From assembly GCF_016808335.1 (NCBI RefSeq), contig NC_053138.1, positions 11,649,900 to 11,713,899 on the forward strand: a stretch of DNA of 64,000 nt, in the 5' to 3' direction. Positions 34,217 through 45,796 of this stretch are shown in pieces; position 1 is the stretch's first letter, and each line of letters begins with the position of its first letter. Source of the stretch: Panicum virgatum. Its lineage: Eukaryota > Streptophyta > Magnoliopsida > Poales > Poaceae. The translations under genes were made by a program, and so were the position numbers. The notes beneath the pieces are model-generated. The model worked only from the letters and a program-made list of their open reading frames with translations, was not told where the DNA came from and did not search any database.

Positions 34217-35780
34217 TGAGGGACCGAAGCCGGCGACCAGAGGGGGGGGGGTGAATGGGAGCCGATCAAAAATTCTTTCGAAATTCAAATCGTCGGCCTA
34301 TATCCCGAAAATCACCCAAGCCCTCAAACGTTCTGACCAAAGTTTGGAGTAGCTATGGAAAAGCTAAACCAACACAAAAGGCCTCGAACGTGCGAGCGAA
34401 ACCACGAAGCAAATCGGAAGCGAGTCGGAAAAACAGCAGATCTCTGTCTGCCTGGACCGGTCTGACCGGTGCAATAGACCGGTCTGACCGGTCGAGGCCT
34501 GAACACGGCTAGACCGGTCTGACCGGTCGCCACCCCAGAAAAACTCGTGAACAAGTCTTCAAACTATGAATCTCGAGCAAATCACGTCTAAATCTGATGA
34601 AACTTGGAGGAAAGCTTCGTACCCACCCCGTGAACATATCCACAAGGGATCTCACCCTAAAGATCTTCATAGCAAGAGAATTTCGGGATGAGATCAAAAG
34701 GGGTGGGGTTTTCTCAAGACCTCAAGAAATCCAAATTCGAAAGAGCTCGTGATTCCAGAGGGTTTGGGATAGAACTAGAAGCACGGGAATCACAACAAAG
34801 AGCTAGTAGAATCCTCGCAATCTTGTGCACCAAAAACGAAATAAAAATCCATCACACAAGGGCACAAAAACGAGGGGATTGGATTGATTCAAAAAGTCTA
34901 GAGGGCACGCGGAGGATAGGGCCTCCTTTCCCAATCAAATCCAACACAAAGTCTCACAAATCCATGGACTAATTCTACTCTAAAGAGAAGAACGGGGGGA
35001 GAGAGACACAGGGGTGGCGGCCTGGGAGAAAGAGCAGTTCACAGACGAGATACAAAAGCCACCCGACCTAATACAAGTGAAGGGGTATTTATACCCGCGG
35101 AGACCGGTCAGACCGGTTCCATGGACCGGTCAGACCGGTCGGTTAGACCGGTCAGTCCGGTGCCAGGGACCGGTCAGACCGGTTGGTCTGCAGTATCCCC
35201 TGTACATGATCCCATCTGACGGCTGAGGTTCTTTCTTCGAAACGAAGTCTTCTCCATGATGACGCCATCTTGATGAAGATCTGGTCCGCGGTTTTGGAGG
35301 GTCCGCGAAACCCGGGTAGGTGGCTGGTTTTGAGAAAACCGCCAAAACCTCACGCGCGGGAAGATTCCCGCCTCCACGTCGTGGCCCTAGACGCCGTTCC
35401 CGCCTCGGCCTTCTGACGGCCCTAGACGCCGCTCGACGCCCGTCACCTCCTCGCCCGCAGCGAGGCCCTAGACGCCGTCAACGCCCGTCGCCTCCGCCAG
35501 TCCCGAGACCGACGCCCGTGCCTCCACGACTTGGCGTCTTCAACCGCCGTCCGCCTCCTTGGCTTTGTGGCACAAACCAAGAAACCCACCTTCAGTCGCC
35601 GCTTGCGCCCTCGATCCAGGAATGGACGCCACAGCTGCCGCCCGGCCCGAGCTCCTCCATGGCAACTCTCCGTCGACACTCGACGCCCGTGTACCTGCAA
35701 TCCAAAGACCAAGCGCACGATCACACCGCACGTTTGACAATTCACTCATCACAGGCAGGATAGAGTACTCTCGTTCCTCA
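34217..35780 (-). repeat. 3' LTR of the minus-strand copia element
   Basis: The inner edge is set by the purine tract (plus-strand ATCTCCCCCTTGATAAG) next to an LTR start TGAGGAACG on the minus strand. The outer edge is less certain (34217 or 34252). Clusters of ACCGGTCTGACCGGT occur at about 34457-34530 and, in the opposite orientation, ACCGGTCAGACCGGT at 35101-35185. An A/G-rich segment and a GC-rich block (35340-35560) lie between and beyond them. Confidence 0.65.
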
Positions 35781-37187
35781 ATCTCCCCCTTGATAAGTGC
35801 ATTGTCAACACACCACCTGAAAGCAGAGAAGTGATAAAAAGAGAAGCAAGAAGGTGAAGAACTCAAGCAAGTGACAAAAAGCTCAGAAAGTCAAGAATAG
35901 TCACTTACTCAAGCACAGATCGATTCCCTAAGACAAGGGCAACGGCTCGACGCAATCGATCAAAAGCCAAAACATGACTCCTCAAAGACAGAGGTAACGC
36001 TCGACGCAGTCATGCAAGAAGCAGAGGGAAAACGAGGAAACCAGGAGCCAAAACCAAAGCAGAAACTCCCCAAGCAAAGTTTTTCCCTCTCTCTCACAAG
36101 TGCAACTCTCCCAAAATGATGCACTCTCAAAGCCCTGTGCACAAGAAGTTTTTCAAAAATCAAACAAGTCTCCCCCTTGTTCGATCACTTCCCCCAAAAT
36201 TCTCCCCCTTGTTGGCACATGCACACATCAAGTCTAAAAAGACCTAAAGCTCCCCCTGAAGCGGAGACTCCCCCTGAACAGATGCTATGCAATGAATGCA
36301 ATGTAGGAGGTGTAAGTGAAAGCATTCAGGGACACAAGGATATGAGCAACATCTAGTCACAAGCATGTGTGCATCCATAAACAAGACCTGCATCTAACTC
36401 AACAGGGTATATCATATCAGTCTAGAGCTAGGCAAGTTCAGTTTATGAGAAATAAAAGCATCACCCATGATCTAGCACTAACAAGTAGGGAATGAAAAGC
36501 AGTGCTAATCATACTCATACAGGTGAGCCAAACCAGCCAAAACATGTTGCAAAACATCCATTTTTTCGATCAAATTTATATCAAGAAATTCTTAATGCCA
36601 GGGGTTGAAAGCTTGTCATGCTTCACTTAGCAACGAGGCCAAGCCTATGCCAAAGACAATCAGAAGCTTAAGGCACTCGTTTCAGTCATGCACAGCCTTG
36701 CCCGGGTTCTCATAAGTGCAAAGTGAGCCGTCCCGAAAGCTCGATCAGTGCGACAAGTAATCCCACCTGGATCTTTTCCATCCATTTCAAGAACCGTTCA
36801 AGCAATTTTATTAAATTTAGATCATTTCAAGTATGAATTGCTGAACGAAAGGCTACACTAGCATGAATAAGATAGCAAAGCATATCGACACGACCTAACA
36901 TGCTAGTAGCCAAGACAGAGTGATCATATTTTTAGATTTTTAAATCAAAATAGCTTAACTCAGATGATGTCATATACACAGTGGAGCAAGCTATACATGA
37001 TCAAATTTATCAACTCACACTAGCAGGCACTAGAAGATCATAGCAATGTATACAAGAATGCTAGTGCAAGTGAGGCAATGCAAAATGCAAACATGTACAA
37101 TGCATATGCACAATGCAACTACCAAACCTAGAAAACAAAGAGAAGGACAAGTAAAACCTACAAAGCTAACCAAAGAAAAGTCAGCAA

Positions 37188-38634
37188 TCAAAAGGGGTAA
37201 CAAACCCCAAGCTCCTCTCGCAAGCGAGCAAAGGTGTCATGCTCTAGCGGTTTGGTTAGGATATCTGCGGTTTGCCTCTCTGAAGGGACATGGTTCAAGT
37301 CTATGTGGCCTCTCTCATGGTTATCTCGCAGAAAATGGAACCGGATATCTATGTGTTTAGTTCTGGAGTGTAGGACATGGTTCTTTGCAATGCTAATAGC
37401 GGACATGTTGTCTATCATACCAGGCTCTAGGTGCCTGTTTCAAACCGTAAAGAGATTTCTGAAGTTTGTAAACACAGTTTGGAAACTTGAGATTTTCGAA
37501 ACCAGGGGTTTGTTTCACATAAACATCTTCTTCGATTAAACCATTTAAGAAGGCAGATTTAACATCCATTTGGAAAACTTTAAAACTCTTGGAAGCAGCA
37601 AATGCAAGAAAGATTCGAATAGCTTCCAAACGAGCAACAGGGGCGAAAGGCTCCTCAAAATCAATACCCTCTTTTTGGCAAAACCCCTGGGCAACAAGAC
37701 GAGTCTTGTTCCGAACAACCAATCCATCCTCACCCTGCTTGTTTTTGAAAACCCACTTCGTTCCGATGGGATTACAAGCAGGTGGAGGCTCGATTAAAAC
37801 CCAAACTTGGTTTCTTTCAAAATTTTCAAGTTCCTCATGCATGGCATTGACCCAATTAGAATCAGAAAGAGCGTGTCCAATATCCTTGGGTTCAAAAGAG
37901 GCAATAAACGCTGAATGAGCAAAGCCAGCGATACTCGTTACCTTGGACCTGGTGACTCGCTCGTTGAGATCACCTAGCATCTGTTGAGGTGGATGGCGAC
38001 GCTGAATGTGTCGCGGTGCTTCCCGTGTCGAAGTCGCCTCCTCCTCAACCAAAGCTGGTGCCTCCTCAGGTGCAGCTGGTGAAGCCTGAGTCACCTCCTC
38101 GATCAACCCCCGTGAAGTAGACGTAGTCGGATCGGGGCCGTCATCATCGTCCGAGCTCGTGGCGGAGGCAACTGGGTCCACAGCACGCGTGGTAGCCTCA
38201 GCCTCGCCCTCCGCAGCTTCTTCCTCCTCATCTTCAAAGATGGAGGTGCCGAGCTCATCCTCTCCTGCAACTTCAAAGACAGAAGAATTGCACGGTGTAG
38301 TCTCGTCGAAAGTGACTTCACAAGTCTCTCTGACAATGTTAGTATCAATAATCAGCACACGGTACGCTCTAGAGTGAGAAGCATAACTGAGAAAAATGCC
38401 GTCAGACGAGCGAGACTCAAACTTATCAAGATTTCCATCTTTCAACACAAAGCACCGGTAACTGAAAACTCTGAGATGGTCAACACGGGGTTGGCATCCA
38501 AACCGTAACTCATAAGAAGTCCTGTGCATGAAAGCACGCAAGAAAATGCGGTTGGACACATAACAAGCGGTGTTAACCACTTCAGCCCAGTATTTGCGAG
38601 GAGTCCTATGCTCATCGAGCTTCGTCCTCGCCAT
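37188..38634 (-). pseudogene. copia pol: integrase tail, RT N-part, RNase H tail with internal deletion
   Basis: The minus-strand frame from 38634 continues the integrase ([15 protein letters not shown]), then an acidic linker and the RT blocks [18 protein letters not shown] and [13 protein letters not shown]. At about 37405-37420 the frame jumps to an RNase H tail ([11 protein letters not shown] ... ADILTKPL) in another frame, ending with a TGA at 37188-37190. The whole RT palm with the YVDD catalytic site and most of RNase H, an estimated 250 codons compared with intact relatives, is missing. The product cannot be catalytic. Confidence 0.88.
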
Positions 38635-41600
38635 TGTAACGGCCCGGGTTTTTAAATAGCCAATTTAGGGTAATTAGGACCAAATCATGCCTCATATGCT
38701 TGAATTGCAGGAAAAGGATCTTTTTGTAAATGTAAACGGTTCTATGTGTAATTATGATTTTATGCAAGGTCCTTTCTGTAGTTTAATTGAATAGGATGTG
38801 CAATTATAGCTTTTGTGGAGGGTTCTTTTGCAAAAATTCAGTGCATTTATTGCTTGGCAGGAAACTTTTCAAATCAGCCCAAGTTTGAAGTGAAATTTCA
38901 TTGAAAAAGTCAAGTTTCCTTTAAATTCAAATTCCCTTCTATGTTTTCAAATTTAGCTCTTGAATCTTTGATCAAATAAATTTTTGCTCAACATCAATGT
39001 TGTAGATCTTGAAAAACTGAACAACTTTCATGTTGGGCACTTTTTCATTTGAGCCCTAGATTAATAGTTATCAATGTTTTACAGATAGGTCCTTGAAATT
39101 TTGGAAATTTCGTTTAGGTCCCTGTCTTCTTCCCGTGTCTGTCTCTCTCTGCTCTCTCTCGCCGCCGGTGCCGTGCGCCGCCCGCCCACCGCTCTGGGCC
39201 GCCCTCCCGCGCCACCTCCCGCCTGCTAGCTTCCACGCGTCGCATAGAAGCTCCTCGACGCCCTCTTCCTTCGCGCTGGACCTCCCCTCCCTTCGCCACG
39301 CCGCCCAGAAGCTCCTCGCGGCTGCCACCTCGCCGCCGCCGTGGCCCGGCCAGGACAGAGCCCGCCGCTCCTTTCTATCGCGCGCATCAGCACCCCTGGA
39401 AGTTCCACAACGCGTTCCCCTCGCTCTCTCGCACGCTCCCTGCCCAGTTTCCCCAAACCAGCGCCGCCGTTCATCCGTAACCCCGGCGAGCTCGACGCCG
39501 CCGCGGAGCCGCCACTGCAGCTCTCATCCGCCCGAAGTGACCCCCTAGAAAGCTCTACCGTGAGCCCGCGCAGCTCACCGACCCATCCTCCTCTCCCAAT
39601 CGCCACCCGAGCGCCATCCCGCCGGAGCAGACCGCCGCCAGTCACCTGCTTCCGTGGAGCCACCTCTCTGCTATGCCTCGACCCAAATTAGCTTGACCAG
39701 CGCCTTATCCTTGCTGCTCTGATCCTTCTCGGCCCGAGCCCATTCGCTGTAGCTCACCGGAGCGCCGCCTCCACCATCTCCGACCACCACCGGCCGCCGG
39801 AGCCCGCGGACCCGCCGCCATAGGCCATCCCGAGCCTTCCCGAAGCCACCTAGAGGTGCGCCTGGTCCCCCTCTTGCTTTCCCACCTCGATCCCCTCGCC
39901 GCCGGCGAGCCTAGCCGCCGGTAATGGCCGGCGCCCTTTCCCCTGTTCTCCTCTGCGGCCAAGGACCCCGTGTTAGAAGGAACAAAAGTTCCAGGGGGCT
40001 TTCTGCAAACCCCATGACTCATATGAATAGTAGCAGCAAGGGCCTCTTTGTAATTTTTGCTGAGAACTTTGAAATTCTATAGAAATTCCAAGGAAATTCA
40101 GAAAAAGGCAAATCTTGATGTTTTGGAATCCTTGTACAAAGATCTTTGCAGTAGAATTAAAATATTATGGTTGTTTGTTGAAAGTTTTTGCTGTATAAAT
40201 GGTTTTGTGTCACTAGGTAATTAAAGACTAATTGTTTTGTCTTTTTCTTTACTGATGATTGAAAGCTTGTCTTGCTCTGAAATTTTTTATGGTAGTTTAC
40301 TCATGTGACACTAGTTTTTCTATAAAAATTTCGTGGTCAGTTTTCATGTGTAGCTTTTTCTTTGATTTAATGTTTGTTTAGTAGACTTTAATTATGGTAA
40401 ATAGTTTATGTTCATAATAAATCATGAAAATATTTCTGCATGTTCTTCTTGAGCAGCTTAGCTTGTCCAGGAAGTTTGAGCATCATTTCATGAATAGAAC
40501 AGGAGTTAAAAATGAATCTTGCTAATCTATTATTCTGTTTTGTTTATTTTCTCATAATTATTTCTGTGTAGATAAAATCATGAAAAATTCACAGTAGCTC
40601 GTTCATTTCTGTATGGATCTCCTGTTAAGTTTTGAGCTTCTGCTTTGTTCTAGTTTGACCTGTATAATTCAAGTTTGTTCTATGTGCTGTCTGAATGATT
40701 GATTTGTTCTGATTAAATGGTTAGATGTTATGGCATGATTTTACAGGGTAGATTACTTTGTTCATGTTCTGTTTAGTGTAATTTTGGTAGAATTTATTAC
40801 TATTTGTGCTCTGAGTTGTTGATTTATTTACAAACCACAACTTAATTGTTTAGGAAATCACCCCCACTTGTTTAGAAAGTTAACCAACTTCTTTTGTGCT
40901 GTTGATCATGATGTCTTGTGTAGTTAAATTTGGTATTTAACTACTCTATAAACGATTGCCCCTGTGTGTATTTATGATGTTGTTCTTGCATTACATATAG
41001 ACACGACTGCCTTATCAGACGGGACGTACGAGCTGATCCCGGAGTCTGACGGAGGTGATCTCAAAGCTCAAGTGAACACCGCCGAACTAACTGAAGCCCC
41101 GGACCAAAGTTCGGAAGAGCCTAGAGCTGAAATAGTTAGCAACTACCGAGAAGGCAAGCCCCGGACATAACCTATATTTCAAATTATTATTATTTACTGT
41201 TATTATTTACTTGTGCATTTACAGTTCTTAGGATTTGAATTGAAACCCTAGATGCATGATCCTAGAAACCTATGTACTGAATACTAGACTTGAGTTCGAC
41301 TACTTGCTAAGCTTATAGGACCGGTAAAAGTCGAGTGATTGCCTGTCACTCGCGAGTTTTATAGGAATTGATTGTTTACCTTTCTGTTATCAATATAAGG
41401 ACGACAGACGGGGTTGTGATCGACATCATGACCTTATGTGAGACCCCGTCTGTGTTGATGAACTTGCTAAGGTCGCGGTGTGTGGTAGCGGTGGTTAAGT
41501 TTTTGAAAGTACTAGCCACATGCCGTAAATATGGTACGCGGTAAGCCTAGTAGCCGATTGGACCGGGGAGTGGATATACCTTTCACTCTCTCTTTAGAGA

Positions 41601-42620
41601 TAGGTTTTTAAATGTTATTGTTGATCAACACTACGACTTCAAGGGACAAGGGTGGACCGGGCACGGGGGGGACCTTGGAGCCCTGTAGTCGGGGAGAGTG
41701 ACCCTATCCACAAGCCGGAAAGAAAGGTCAACGGTTGTTTGGGAATGACCCGACGGTGTTCCAGACGTGTGTGCTAGGTTATCCTTGCAAGGTTGAATTT
41801 CGATTCAGAATCGTCCGCCTCTCACGATGAAATGAGACTGCTTGATCCCTTTGCCACACAGAGTAATAAGATCAACAATATTATTTATCAATCTTGATGT
41901 TTGCTTAGTTTTCTACCATGATTGGATAGTAGTTGCTTACATAGAATGGTTAATCAACTAGAATCTTGAAAGTTAAAACTTGAAAGTAAGGACATACTCT
42001 TTATTGCTTTTCAGCAAAAGAAAAACCAGAATCTCACAAACCCTGCATAGTCTAGCTAAAGTGGGTTAAATATACCCGTTGGCGGTTAAGTCTTGCTGAG
42101 TATTAGAATACTCAGCCTTGCTGTTGAAACCCTTTTTCAGGTATGAGTCTTGAGGACCAGGTCGCTAGTTTGACCTATCCCTGCTCTTTGCCTCCTGGCT
42201 GGTCCGTAGAGTGGGATGCGTCTTCGGCCGGCAATGACCATGGCGAGTGATACCTTGCTTGGGCTAGCTTGGTATACTTTTGCGACGTGTTGTAGCCGTC
42301 GTTGTCTCTTTCCGCTGCTTTCAAACTCTGAAGTTAAAGTTATGGTTTGTATAACTGCTTTTTAAAGTTTGTACTTGTAATAATGTTTTAGAATTAGTTT
42401 GTAATAACTTTTATACCTGTGATGCAAAACTTGTGGTTGTAATATCTCTGGACTCGCCTTCGTGCGGGGTATGCTTGTTCGATCCTAGAATCGGTGGGTG
42501 TATCGGGACGTTACCCGACAGACCAAAAATTGTTCCGTTTGAAGTGCGTTTAAGCTAATGTTGCCTTTATGGTGATGGCCTGCGCACTTGAGCCGGGATA
42601 ATTTAGGCGGTTCTGCCACA
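38635..42620 (+). repeat. 5' LTR of the LARD element (3986 bp)
   Basis: It begins TGTAACGGCC and ends TTCTGCCACA. It contains a GC-rich block (39130-39960), AT-rich sequence, a short 68-codon frame at 40964-41170, and a perfect hairpin GCTGAGTATT-AG-AATACTCAGC at 42096-42117. By eye it differs from the 3' LTR at about 30 positions. Confidence 0.93.
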
Positions 42621-42622
42621 TC

Positions 42623-42634
42623 TGGTATCAGAGC
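42623..42634 (+). other. primer-binding site (initiator tRNA-Met)
   Basis: TGGTATCAGAGC lies two bases after the 5' LTR. It is the standard complement of the 3' end of plant initiator methionine tRNA. Confidence 0.9.
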
Positions 42635-42904
42635 GACAAGCGTACACTAGAGGTGTTGGAACCTTAAAAACTGGTTTTCTTATAAAATTGGAAGAATAAA
42701 GTATTTCGGAGAACTACGTTGGAATCGTTAAGGGTTGTGCATAGAACGTAAAGTCCTAGGGAATTTACGGGAATTGCTAGGTGGCTATTTATGTATGGTT
42801 TATGTTATCTGACTTCCAGCACTTACATTTTGTTAAACCATACTCACAAGCAACCCTTTATTTTTGTAACAACGCACCTACGTTGAGGTAAGAAGGTAAG
42901 GATC

Positions 42905-43160
42905 CTCAGTCAGCTGAGGGAGTCTGACCTTCCCGTCGGTGATGCAAGCCGAACGCTGCCCTCAAGCAGTGGCTTACTTGAGGTGCTTCCAATATACCGA
43001 CTGTTAGTTGACTATATTGGAAGTAAAGTGTGCTCAGTCAGCTGAGGGAGTCTGACCTTCCCGTCGGCGATGCGAACCGAACGCTGCGCTCAAGCAGTGA
43101 CCTACTTGAGCTGCTGCCAATATACCGATCTCGGTAGACTATATTGGGAGTAAAGGAACT
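42905..43160 (+). repeat. 128-bp tandem duplication with hairpins in the LARD leader
   Basis: Two units start CTCAGTCAGCTGAGGG at 42905 and 43033. Each contains CTCAGTCAGCTGAG (itself self-complementary) and a stem pairing CCAATATA with TATATTGG. They lie between the primer-binding site and the gag-like frame, where packaging or dimerisation signals are expected. Confidence 0.85.
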
Positions 43161-44136
43161 TGTGAATACACCTCTGAGTAGCATATGTTAACATTGGCCA
43201 TACGGCGGGAATTGTATGGCTGCCGCTTCTATAATGAGCGGTAATATTTGGGGACGCTTTCATGAGTGCTGGCATGAAAGGTTCATTGGATATATATATA
43301 TGTTCTGTCAATCTTCTTCAGGTACACTAACCGCGATTCAATAAGTTAAGAACGGTTAGAATGTATCGACTAGCTATATAGGGAGAGCCGTATTTATGTA
43401 TGCCACCATGCTAACTACGTAAGCCCAACGATAGTTGGCAATTGTTTATCTTGTGAGGACGGTCAGGACGTGCATGCATATTTGGTTGATGCTTGATTTG
43501 GTTCCTAGTATTTGAAGTTGTTACATAAGCTTTTTAAGGAATTTCTAGTATGAATCCTCCTAGATAAGTGTTAGTGTGCTTAAATCATGAGTGAGTGAAA
43601 TTTTGATTTTTGTAGCATACTTGTTAAATGCTTATGTTTCCTTGGATGAAAAAGATGGTTTTTAGTCATGCCTTCATCCGAAGCCCCATCTTGATGTCTA
43701 GTGATCTTTTCATTCCTTAGAATCTCAAATGATGAAACAGTACCACTTGGACTACCAGTTGGAAGATCATAATCCTTTCTACTTGCCAAATCTCTTCATT
43801 TGTGTATTCTAGGCTGTTTGATGAATACTAAAAATGTTGCAAATTTTGTAACATGGGTGCTCATCAAATTTTAGCCTATTGAATCTGTGAGATTATATTT
43901 TTTTTTGTCCAATCACTACTATGGTCGCCGTTGATTAACAGCGTAGCACAAGAACCCTGTCCATTCGATCGCCTAAGATCTATCTAGAAATCTGCCTTTC
44001 TATTGTATCTGGGAAATACAAAATTATTTGGCCTAGTATGTGACCTGATCTATAGTTGATCATGTGGAAAGTTTTGTTCGGAAACGTGTTCTCTAGCTGC
44101 TATTAAATTTTCCTTAGTTAATGAAAGAATTACGCA

Positions 44137-44796
44137 TTGCAGATGGTGCAAGGGACCCACAATGCTCCTGCAGGGTTGGAAAGTGCTTGTGTTAGCGGAC
44201 AGCCACTACTCCAGCAACTTGCCCAGAGACAGCAAGAGATTTATCAACTCCTACAGCAGCAACACCAGCTAGGGGGTGGGTATAATGTTCCCCAACCTCT
44301 GGTTGCGGAATATCCAGAGCTCAATGAAGGAATAAAGGAGATGAGGGATGTTTACTTAGACTCCCTAACGCCACCATCGCGACCTCCGATGGAATTTAAG
44401 GCTCGCCAAGCAAAGCATCGGACTCTCAAGCATGACCCAAGCGACATAGACTTGACTGGGTGGGAAATTACCTGCACGGACTTCATCCCACGTGGTGGTT
44501 CAGGCAAAATAAAACGTTGCTTCAATTGTGGGAATCCTAACCACTTCGCTCGACACTGCTCCCAGCCTAGACGACCAAAACGGGGTCAAGATTCTATGCA
44601 GAACCACAAAAATAAGGGCAAGAGACAGGCTAGTTTACAAGGAAGGGTTGGAGGTACCCCACTTGCCAATCTTCTTGAAGGTGCACCGGATATGATGGGT
44701 ATATTCTCTATTCTCAAACCATCTAGCCCATACTTTGCATATCAAAAGGGAAGTCTCATTACCCTCCTTGCTCGTATAACTCTCCTTGAAAACTAA
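44137..44796 (+). CDS. gag-like zinc-knuckle protein of the LARD element (219 aa)
   Basis: The frame holds a Gln-rich N-terminal part, then a CCHC zinc knuckle CFNCGNPNHFARHC (CX2CX4HX4C) followed by a basic stretch typical of nucleocapsid. The capsid region is short or missing, and no pol follows. The ATG directly follows TTGCAG, a possible splice acceptor, so the protein could be made from a spliced RNA (inference). The last 50 residues have no recognised similarity. It may bind the element's RNA; expression is unknown. Confidence 0.65.
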   Translation: MQMVQGTHNAPAGLESACVSGQPLLQQLAQRQQEIYQLLQQQHQLGGGYNVPQPLVAEYPELNEGIKEMRDVYLDSLTPPSRPPMEFKARQAKHRTLKHDPSDIDLTGWEITCTDFIPRGGSGKIKRCFNCGNPNHFARHCSQPRRPKRGQDSMQNHKNKGKRQASLQGRVGGTPLANLLEGAPDMMGIFSILKPSSPYFAYQKGSLITLLARITLLEN

Positions 44797-45783
44797 AAAG
44801 AGTGGCAATCAAGAATACTAGAATAACACACAGGATCATTACTAGCATGGTTGTTGCATAGCCATTACTTAAACAGGTGCATCATGGGGCTCAATTTCAA
44901 TTAACATCATATGCATCTGGGAAGGGTTTTGCGTTTATCACCTAACCCTCCATCTTTCTTTCTAGCCATGCACATTATTTAGGTTGCTATATTTTTACCT
45001 TGTCGTGTTGTCTGTCACTGACCAATGGTGCCGCGATGGGACCTAGGGCCTCGTGTGTGCTGCAGCCATACGTTTGTGCCACTAGAAGCGCGCTGGTATC
45101 TTGGTACGTGTAAGCAATACCCCGACAATCCATTTTTCGCGACCTGAATATTGTGTTAACTTGGGGTTTTGATTCGGCCAACAAAAACCGTGAGTTTTTG
45201 GTATATCCTTCTGGGTCACTAACTAGCATTGCAATCATATATCTCCAGGATGCATCATTCTCATGGTCATCGAGCATATGCATCTCGCATCATAGTGTTT
45301 AATTTAATCAACAGTTTGAGAAAGAATGTCCTTGAGCAAAAACTCACCTTGATATCTTTTCTATCTAGATTCACCACCAAATTGAGACCTTGATTCTACC
45401 AGAACTTAGGTCCTCTCTTCTTTACAAAAATCCTACTATATGTCAGTACTAGAATAGTCCACCAGTCTTTTCCAACCGACTTTGATGGTGATTGTGATCT
45501 CATGTTTTATCCACCAACTCTTGCTGCAAAGAATGAAATCCTAGAGCCTTTAGTGTGGAAAAACAATTGATTAGTTCACACAATCGCACAGTAATTCCTC
45601 TCGCTCATAATATCATACCTTGTTTCTTGAACTTTCTCTAAGTTCTCAATCCTTATCTACAAAAGATCATATCGTCAACATCAACCTTCTCTATTGTGAC
45701 TTAGTTCTGTTGGCTTTGATGGTTAGTCTACTCCTCTTCCCTTGAGAGTTTTTCGTTCGGAATCTCGGGACGAGATTCTTTTT
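44797..45783 (+). other. non-coding interior of the LARD element
   Basis: No frame with pol motifs on either strand. The stretch ends at the purine tract AAGGGGGGTAGG (45784-45795) just before the 3' LTR, the expected plus-strand primer. Confidence 0.75.
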
Positions 45784-45796
45784 AAGGGGGGTAGGC

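Noticed and set aside
39093..40022. GC-rich frames of 100-150 codons on both strands, repeated at 46255-47184
   Set aside because: Stop-poor LTR sequence; proline/arginine-rich noise with no domain on either strand.
40964..41170. 68-codon frame in the LARD LTR, also present in the 3' LTR at 48127-48333
   Set aside because: Conservation between the two LTRs only reflects recent insertion. The differences include amino-acid changes and there is no known domain.
42905..43160. CRISPR-like repeat array
   Set aside because: Only two long direct units with no regular spacers, in a plant retrotransposon leader.
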